A model generated the notes under the pieces. That model saw nothing but the letters and a program-made list of their open reading frames with translations. It ran no database searches and was not told the origin of the DNA. From NCBI RefSeq assembly GCF_002025665.1, contig NZ_CP018786.1, forward strand, positions 4,836,001 through 4,900,000: DNA of 64,000 bases, given 5' to 3'. The stretch comes from Chryseobacterium indologenes (lineage in GTDB: Bacteria > Bacteroidota > Bacteroidia > Flavobacteriales > Weeksellaceae). Within the stretch, counting starts at the first letter, position 1, and the number at the start of each line of letters is the position of its first letter. Positions 58,451 to 64,000 of this stretch are shown here, piece after piece. The translations under genes and the position numbers were made by a program.

Positions 58451-60883
58451 TTAAAAATTAAAATTAAGCCTTCCGAAGAAATAATTCCCCAGTGTTCCCA
58501 TCTGAACCGGTGCATATTTGAATACTCCATAATATGAATTTCTATAAATCTGGCGATCCGGGAAGACATCAAATACATTGTTGGCTCCTATTGTAAAGTT
58601 GATACTTTTTGTAATATCATATCCAACACTGATGTCGGTAACGACCTTTGGTGAGAACTCCTGCACGTCTCCAAACGGATAGCCATCTCTTATTACTTTA
58701 CCAAAATAGGTATTTCTTACGAGAAAATTGAACTTCCCGATTCCATAATTTAATCCTAATGAAGCTTTTGTTTTGGGAGAAAGAGTTTCAATGATGTTGA
58801 TCTGATCCGGACCAAAAAACTGGTTCTGCGGAGTTCCTAAATTTTCCGGAAAGTGGAAATCTGTAATTTTGGTTTCCGTATAGTTTCCGGCAAGATTGAT
58901 ATTTAATTTTCCATTGCCAAGAATCCAGTCATAGGTTACTACAACATCAACTCCTTTTGTTTCGGTATCAATAGCATTCGCAAAAAATCTTCCGCTTTCT
59001 ACCTTAAACTGATCTAATCTTTCATCAGTAATATTGCTGGTGATCACAATTCTGTCTTTTACTTTAATCCAGTATCCATCTATGGTGATTGTCAAATTGT
59101 TTAAAGGCCTTAAAGTAAATCCTGCACTTGCATTAACAGAGGTTTCCTGTTTTAGTTTATCAAATCCAAGAATTTCAGCGGCTTTGCTATCATTGCTAAA
59201 GATTCCCTTTGTAACAATCTTCTCGCCTGAAGTAGAAATATCAGCATAAGAGTTATTAAAATACTGCTGTTGCAATGATGGTGCTCTGAATCCTGTTCCC
59301 ACTGCTGCTCTTACCGCATAATTCTTTACAAATTCATATCGTACAGCAAGTTTTCCATTCAGTGTATTTCCGAAGTCTGAATAATTTTCAAATCTTGCTG
59401 CTGCATCAATATTCAATTTTTTATCTAAATCATAGGAAACATCTGCATACACTGCGGTGGAATGTCTGTCTTTCTTCAATGCATTATTTGGAGAAAACCC
59501 GATAAAGGATTGAGATCCTCCCGCACCAAGCACTGTTGATCCTTCAGTGGCTACGTTTCCATTGATGTCATATTGGGTATAGGAAGCTTCATCACCTGCC
59601 TTGATCTGGTATTGTTCAAATCTGAATTCTCCTCCAAATGCGATATTGAAACGGTTTATATTTTTGGAAATATCAAGATTAATGGTATTTTGAAGAAAGC
59701 TATGCGCTCCGGCATAAAAACGGGTTGGAGATTTTGCTCCCAAAGAAGCGTTATTCGTATTGTTTACATTATAATTGAAGGTATTGCTTCCAAAGGTATT
59801 ACTAAGATCAAAAAACCAGTCATTGACATTATATTTTGCTCCTACAGCATAAGAAACATCGTATACCTGGGAGGCCAGAGTTGCCTGAAATCCGTTCGGG
59901 TAAATGGACGAAACTACATTAGATTTTTCGCTCGGAAGTCTTCTGAAACCAAAGCCATTTCCTTCTTTGATGCTGAAACCGCCAAAAGAATACAGTTTAA
60001 AGTTATCGTTAAAAGGATATTCTGAATTGAAAAACAGCTGTCCCTGTCTGATCTGGGCATCTCCGATCTGAAAATTAAAATCGTCACGTGTTAATCCTCT
60101 TTTTGCAATTTCTGCATCATCTGCGGCTCTGGCAGCTTTTATGGCTTCTGCGTCCCCAGCAAATTCATAGGCAAAATTATCTCCGAAAATATCCAGGTCA
60201 TGATTTTGCGTTCTTGTGGTTTTTCCTCTGCGACTTAGCTGTAATGAAAGATTAATATAGCCTTCTTTCTTTCCTAATGAGGCTCCATAATTAACTCCTG
60301 CCTGGTAAGTATCACCATCATTTCTTCCGGTTAACCCATAGGTAAGACTTGCTGAAGCTCCGGTATTTTTCTTAAGAATTATATTGATAACTCCTGCAAT
60401 GGCATCAGAACCATATTGTGCAGCAGCTCCATCTCTTAATACTTCTATTCTATCAATTGCAATTACGGGAATGGTACTCAAATCTGTTCCTACAGAGCCA
60501 TTTCCTACCGTATTCTGATAATTGACTAATGATGTGGAATGTCTTCTTTTTCCGTTAAGCAAAACCAGAACCTGATCGGGTCCCATACCTCTCAAAGTAA
60601 CAGGGTCAATATGTTCTGTCCCATCAGAAGCAGACTGCCTCACTGCATTGAACGATGGAATCACGTAGTTCAGGAGATCCTGAGCCGTCATTTGCGGAGT
60701 GCTTCTCTGGATTTTATCGATATTAATTACATCTACAGGAACCGGCGTCTCCAGTTTTGTTCTTTTGACGTTACGGTTTCCAACGATGATAATATCTTCG
60801 ATCTGTTTTCCTTTTTCCTCACTTTCCTGAGCAGCGACCAGAATTGCTCCAAGCAATAATACAGCTGTGCTTAATTTTTTCAT
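58451..60883 (-). CDS. TonB-dependent outer-membrane receptor under a SAM riboswitch
   Basis: Start at ATG 60883 (MKKLSTAVLLLGAILVAAQ, signal peptide), 810 residues; the longer open frame runs into the riboswitch and is not real. The plug domain (about 40-160) has VPVDVINIDKIQRSTPQMTAQDLLNY, DQVLVLLNGKRRHSTSLVN and IDRIEVLRDGAAAQYGSDAIAGVINI. The 22-strand barrel ends with RLNFNF (terminal Phe). No SusD or carboxypeptidase-like N-terminal domain is present, so it is not a SusC type. The SAM leader and the permease behind it predict uptake of methionine, a methionine peptide or a related compound. Confidence 0.92.
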   Translation of the reverse strand: MKKLSTAVLLLGAILVAAQESEEKGKQIEDIIIVGNRNVKRTKLETPVPVDVINIDKIQRSTPQMTAQDLLNYVIPSFNAVRQSASDGTEHIDPVTLRGMGPDQVLVLLNGKRRHSTSLVNYQNTVGNGSVGTDLSTIPVIAIDRIEVLRDGAAAQYGSDAIAGVINIILKKNTGASASLTYGLTGRNDGDTYQAGVNYGASLGKKEGYINLSLQLSRRGKTTRTQNHDLDIFGDNFAYEFAGDAEAIKAARAADDAEIAKRGLTRDDFNFQIGDAQIRQGQLFFNSEYPFNDNFKLYSFGGFSIKEGNGFGFRRLPSEKSNVVSSIYPNGFQATLASQVYDVSYAVGAKYNVNDWFFDLSNTFGSNTFNYNVNNTNNASLGAKSPTRFYAGAHSFLQNTINLDISKNINRFNIAFGGEFRFEQYQIKAGDEASYTQYDINGNVATEGSTVLGAGGSQSFIGFSPNNALKKDRHSTAVYADVSYDLDKKLNIDAAARFENYSDFGNTLNGKLAVRYEFVKNYAVRAAVGTGFRAPSLQQQYFNNSYADISTSGEKIVTKGIFSNDSKAAEILGFDKLKQETSVNASAGFTLRPLNNLTITIDGYWIKVKDRIVITSNITDERLDQFKVESGRFFANAIDTETKGVDVVVTYDWILGNGKLNINLAGNYTETKITDFHFPENLGTPQNQFFGPDQINIIETLSPKTKASLGLNYGIGKFNFLVRNTYFGKVIRDGYPFGDVQEFSPKVVTDISVGYDITKSINFTIGANNVFDVFPDRQIYRNSYYGVFKYAPVQMGTLGNYFFGRLNFNF

Positions 60884-60978
60884 TTTGTTCTTGCCAATTA
60901 ATAATACGAATCTGACGGATCTTTCCGCAGATACACAAGACTTCAAGAAATGGAATTCATATAGAGTATTGACTTCAC

Positions 60979-61078
60979 TTATCTCCCCCAAAGGGTTGGA
61001 ATTAGCACCTTTACACTTCTGGAAACGTGTAGGTTGCTAAGGTTTCACCGGGCCAAATCCCTCCACCTTTCTTGATAA
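60979..61078 (-). ncRNA. SAM-I riboswitch (S-box)
   Basis: On the minus strand, from 61078: TTATC, then AAGAAAGGTGGAGGGA, TGGCCCGGTGAAACC, TTAGCAACC, a variable P3 arm (CACGTTTCCAGAAGTGT), AAGGTGCTAATTCCAACC, TTTGGGGGAGATAA ending at 60979. These are the conserved S-box segments (AGAGNGGNGGAGGGA, GGCCCNNTGAAACC, CAGCAACC, GGTGCTAATTCC). P1 is TTATC/GATAA. About 95 bases separate it from the receptor ATG. No intrinsic terminator follows, so control is perhaps translational, or by a hairpin at about 60913-60935 (CTGCGGA/TCCGTCAG). Confidence 0.93.
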
Positions 61079-61086
61079 ATCTACTG

Positions 61087-61117
61087 CAAAAGTAGACTAT
61101 TTTTTTAAATGTACAAA
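61087..61117 (-). promoter_or_regulatory. Promoter of the SAM-riboswitch operon
   Basis: Minus strand TTTG (61117-61114), 19 bases, TACTTTTG (61094-61087); exact fit to the -33/-7 pattern. Transcription would begin at the riboswitch 5' end. The -33 TTTG overlaps the T run of the terminator upstream. Confidence 0.75.
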
Positions 61118-61146
61118 AAAGCAGATCTGCTGTACTGCAAATCTGC
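61115..61146 (-). terminator. Terminator upstream of the riboswitch promoter
   Basis: Stem GCAGAT-TGC (61121-61130, one mismatch) / GCA-ATCTGC (61137-61146), followed on the minus strand by TTTTTT (61120-61115). It ends transcripts coming from the amylase gene, 190 bases upstream. Confidence 0.8.
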
Positions 61147-61149
61147 CTT

Positions 61150-61338
61150 TCATTATTTTATAGAAATTGTTTAAAGTTTTATTTTTGAAACATTAAGATG
61201 ATATTAAGGTGATAAGAGTATTAAGATCAGCTCCGCTTTGAGCTTAAAAATCAGAATGATTCATCTTAACAATACTTTATTTCTTAAATAGCTCTTAATG
61301 GCTCAATATATTAAAAATCAACAACTTCATAAGTTATT
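61150..61338. other. Noncoding spacer after the amylase gene, with an imperfect hairpin
   Basis: No ORF or promoter seen. AT-rich, with related words TTAAGATGATATTAAGG and GTATTAAGAT, and an inverted copy ATCTTAACAATAC (61263-61275). AGCTC/GAGCT (61229-61244) lies between them, so a branched hairpin is possible. Probably the untranslated 3' end of the amylase transcript. Confidence 0.4.
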
Positions 61339-64000
61339 TTATTTAATCATCATCTTTTGAATGGCTATTCCTGTATCTGATTTCAACTGTAACAGATAAG
61401 TTCCCGCCGGATAATTAACCTTCATATTATAATTTCCATTCTCTTTATCCAGTTTGAATGAATCCAATTTTTTACCCGTCATATCAAAAATCAGGATCTC
61501 TCCGTTTTTTGCTTTACTGAAAACGAGTTGAGCGATTCCGTTTCGAACCGGATTATCTGCAATCTGAAGGGATAATTTGTTGGCTGCATTGGTATCTTCG
61601 GTTGATAAAGCACCAGCATAATTTCCAAAGATCCTGAATTCTCCCGGTTGTAAAGTGATCGGAGTTGTTGTAGAAGCCACATTCGAAATACTATCATCCA
61701 TCAGATTCTGCCATTGACCTGTGTAAGGGAAATAAGGGACGACATTCTGTGCTGAAGTCGTGTAATTGGCTAATACAACCACATTCTTTATTCCTGTTGT
61801 AATAGCTGCATCATATACATAAATTCTTGTGATCAGGCCGGTAGGATCGTTCGTAAGGTTATTGGATTCTATACTGTAGGTTTTAGATTTAAAAACCTGA
61901 TGGATATTTCTGATGTTGATGATTTTAGCCCAAGTATCATATACTGCTTTTCTGTTCGCATTGGTATCATATCCTAATGTAAATGCAACAGGTTTCTCAT
62001 CAGTTCTGCATCCATTGTCTATAGTACCATTCGCACATCTGTTGATACTGAATTCATATCCTAGTTCTCCAAATTGCCAGATCATTTTCGGACCAGGAAT
62101 GGTAAAGAAGGTTGCCCCGAAAGTTTTCATTCTTTCAAGAGCGGTATTCAGATCTTTCACATTATAACTTCCGTTGATTGCTCCATATGCAAGGTTTTTA
62201 AACATCAGTCTTTCTTCGTCATGGCTTTCTCCATAGCCTACAGCACTCATATTGGTGAAGCCGTGAAGACTGTGATTCATACGGTCGTAGTTGCTGTTTT
62301 CCTGATACCCCATTGTATTCTGATTGTAAGGGTCTGTCTGTTTATTCCAAAGCATAACCCCTTTACCTTCTGCAATTCTGTAGTTGGCCCATTGCTGTTC
62401 TTCGGCATCGGTTCCAAGATGTTCGAAGATCATGTAAGAATTCGGATCAATAGCCCATTGTCTGTCGGCATAGTGTTTCATGATATCTACTCTGTCTTGC
62501 TGATAGGAATTGGTGCAGGCTTCGTCATTTTCAGAACAGTTTTGAGTAAATCCTTTGGTTAAATCCCAACGGAAACCGTCTATGCGATATTCTGTCAACC
62601 ATTGTTGAAGGCATCTTTCAACGTAATATTGCGTTGAAGGACTTGTATGGTTAAAATCGTTGAATACATTGTATGAATGTTTCGGAACCTGGTTGAAGTA
62701 AGGGTTGTCTGGAGCAACATTTCCATAGCTGTCACCATCCGGATCTATATTCCACAGCCTTACCAAAGGAGAACGTCCTGTAGCATGATTAAACGCTACA
62801 TCCAGAATGACTGCAATTCCGTTCTGGTGGCATAGATCTACAAATTCTTTGAATTTTTCCGGAGTTCCATAAGCTTTGTCTAATGCATAATGGAAAGAAG
62901 TATTATATCCCCATGAAAGATTTCCATCAAACTCCATGATGGGAAGCAATTCTATAGCATTGATTTTTAAGTTTTTCAAATAAGAAATTTTGTCGATCAG
63001 TGACTGCCAGTTTTTTTCCTGTGTAAAATCTCTCAATAGTAATTCATAGACCACCAGATCTTGTTTTGCGGGTCTTTGAAAATTGGCAACCTGCCAGTTA
63101 TAAGCCGTTTGACCTGTTTTGAATGTTGAAACTTCAAACTCTTGTCCTGCTGGAAATGCTGGTAAATTCGGATAAGTGGAAGCTGAAATCCACAGGTCAT
63201 CATAAGAAGATAAAATTTGTGGAGAATATGGATCTGCTACTTTTCTCAAATCATTGGTTCTGTATTGGAAAGTATTCAGCTGCTGAGGAGTAATTCCGTT
63301 GAGTTCAATCCAGTAGAGATCAGGATTTGTGGTATCTTTTTTCATTAAATAGGAGTCATTCACTGCCCAGTTATTGAAACTTCCGATAACATGCACAAAA
63401 CTTTTCCCCGGAGCATATAGTGCCAATCCTACTTTGGTTGGATCTGTCGGGTGATAATTGATTCCCTGTCTGATCCAGTTTGGTATTGCTTCAGAAACTA
63501 CATTTCTCGGAACCTGTAAGATAAATGTTGCTGTTTTAGAATTGGTTCCCTGAGTCGCTACAAGCTCCATGCTGGTATCTTGAGTAACTGTATAACTGTA
63601 GGAATAAGACTGTGAAGGAGTGGTTGTTGAATTGACAACAATTCCGTTTGCTTTTAACTGAAATGTTGCATTGGAATTGGTTGTAGCCGTAATAGTAATG
63701 GAATTCCCTACCGGAACCGAAGTGAGGCTGTTCGCTAACGGATTGGTAAGATTTAAACTTAATGTGCCTACATTTACAAAAATATCGGGAGAAGTCTGAT
63801 GGGAACCTGTTTTATCTTTTAACAAAAATCCGAACCTTCCGATTCCTGTTCTTCCGAAGAATGTTGTTGGAGTAAAAGTAATTGAATAGCTGTCTGTTGC
63901 AGCATTATAAACCAACTTATTCAAATCATTGGAATTATTCCAGCTGCCATTGGTAGGACAATCCTGGCTGTTCTGATAATTAGTGTCAAACGACCAGGTC
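61339..64000 (-). CDS. Secreted GH13 alpha-amylase family protein with T9SS sorting domain (5' end outside the window)
   Basis: The frame is open to the right edge (the last bases read WSFDTNYQNSQDC before NKLVYNA), so the true start lies outside. At least 887 residues. Order: starch-binding or Ig-like beta domains, a CBM48/E-set-like region (YAPGKSFVHVIGSFNNWAV), and a GH13 barrel with the four conserved regions DVAFNHATG, GFRWDLTKGF (nucleophile Asp), FEHLGTDAEE (acid Glu) and GESHDEERL (His-Asp). The final about 75 residues are a type A T9SS C-terminal domain (NPVRNGIAQLVFSKAKNGEI ... GTYLLQL). Predicted to degrade starch or related glucans at the cell surface. Confidence 0.93.
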   Translation of the reverse strand, partial: TWSFDTNYQNSQDCPTNGSWNNSNDLNKLVYNAATDSYSITFTPTTFFGRTGIGRFGFLLKDKTGSHQTSPDIFVNVGTLSLNLTNPLANSLTSVPVGNSITITATTNSNATFQLKANGIVVNSTTTPSQSYSYSYTVTQDTSMELVATQGTNSKTATFILQVPRNVVSEAIPNWIRQGINYHPTDPTKVGLALYAPGKSFVHVIGSFNNWAVNDSYLMKKDTTNPDLYWIELNGITPQQLNTFQYRTNDLRKVADPYSPQILSSYDDLWISASTYPNLPAFPAGQEFEVSTFKTGQTAYNWQVANFQRPAKQDLVVYELLLRDFTQEKNWQSLIDKISYLKNLKINAIELLPIMEFDGNLSWGYNTSFHYALDKAYGTPEKFKEFVDLCHQNGIAVILDVAFNHATGRSPLVRLWNIDPDGDSYGNVAPDNPYFNQVPKHSYNVFNDFNHTSPSTQYYVERCLQQWLTEYRIDGFRWDLTKGFTQNCSENDEACTNSYQQDRVDIMKHYADRQWAIDPNSYMIFEHLGTDAEEQQWANYRIAEGKGVMLWNKQTDPYNQNTMGYQENSNYDRMNHSLHGFTNMSAVGYGESHDEERLMFKNLAYGAINGSYNVKDLNTALERMKTFGATFFTIPGPKMIWQFGELGYEFSINRCANGTIDNGCRTDEKPVAFTLGYDTNANRKAVYDTWAKIINIRNIHQVFKSKTYSIESNNLTNDPTGLITRIYVYDAAITTGIKNVVVLANYTTSAQNVVPYFPYTGQWQNLMDDSISNVASTTTPITLQPGEFRIFGNYAGALSTEDTNAANKLSLQIADNPVRNGIAQLVFSKAKNGEILIFDMTGKKLDSFKLDKENGNYNMKVNYPAGTYLLQLKSDTGIAIQKMMIK

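Noticed and set aside
60883..60991. Longer open frame of the TonB receptor starting at 60991
   Set aside because: The extra 36 codons lie in the riboswitch and its downstream leader, and a proper signal peptide starts at 60883.
1..64000. tRNA, rRNA, prophage or integrative element
   Set aside because: No cloverleaf, rRNA segment, integrase, phage or conjugation gene was recognised by reading both strands; a covariance-model search would be decisive.

Overview
The window is bacterial chromosome from a low-GC member of the Bacteroidota, most likely class Flavobacteriia and close to Chryseobacterium/Elizabethkingia. This placement is inferred from several signs: promoters of the TTTG-N17-20-TAnnTTTG type with few Shine-Dalgarno sites, a cbb3 oxidase with CcoN and CcoO fused, a type IX secretion (T9SS) sorting domain, a TonB-dependent receptor, and a prolyl endopeptidase of the kind first known from Flavobacterium meningosepticum. 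No tRNA, rRNA, CRISPR array, insertion sequence or prophage was seen. Nearly all genes are intact; only panB (left edge) and the amylase (right edge) are cut by the window.

Layout. 1-11.2 kb: panB, a Crp/Fnr regulator, and the complete high-affinity cbb3 oxidase locus ccoI-ccoS-ccoNO-ccoQ-ccoP / ccoG-ccoH-SafE-like, with CRP/FNR-like dyads in front of ccoI and ccoS. 11.2-19.4 kb: serS and a surface-glycan group (glycosyltransferase, flippase, asparagine synthase, lipoprotein) plus a GT-C-like membrane protein. 19.4-25 kb: two Fe-S redox proteins with an MCE/MlaD protein, and the periplasmic foldase PpiD. 25-34.5 kb: lon, an AI-2E family transporter, a GG-leader Cys-rich peptide, DoxX, an acyl-CoA dehydrogenase, DUF4349 and TraB/GumN proteins, and an ECF sigma factor with a likely anti-sigma partner. 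34.6-44.4 kb: pgi, folD, queE, an undecaprenyl-phosphate sugar transferase, mlaEF, an outer-membrane barrel, an M48 protease, and MeaB. 44.6-50.6 kb: twin cytochrome c lipoproteins, then a five-gene minus-strand group: unknown basic protein, RtcB, ANT(2'')-like nucleotidyltransferase, PrfH and a TPR protein. A tiny promoter-smORF-terminator unit and an M28 peptidase follow. 50.7-64 kb: methylmalonyl-CoA mutase, prolyl endopeptidase, RF1, a SAM-riboswitch-controlled TonB receptor plus amino-acid permease operon, and a secreted GH13 amylase.

The most interesting system is the RtcB/PrfH group at 45.3-49.3 kb. PrfH and its partner RtcB are known to rescue and re-ligate ribosomes cut in the 16S decoding centre. 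Here they are joined by a nucleotidyltransferase, a TPR protein and a strongly basic unknown protein, which suggests an expanded ribosome-repair operon. Second is the SAM-I riboswitch leader in front of a TonB receptor and APC permease, which predicts a two-membrane methionine (or related) uptake route. Third are two small-peptide loci: the GG-leader peptide at 28.9-29.2 kb and the 25-residue ORF at 49.5 kb.
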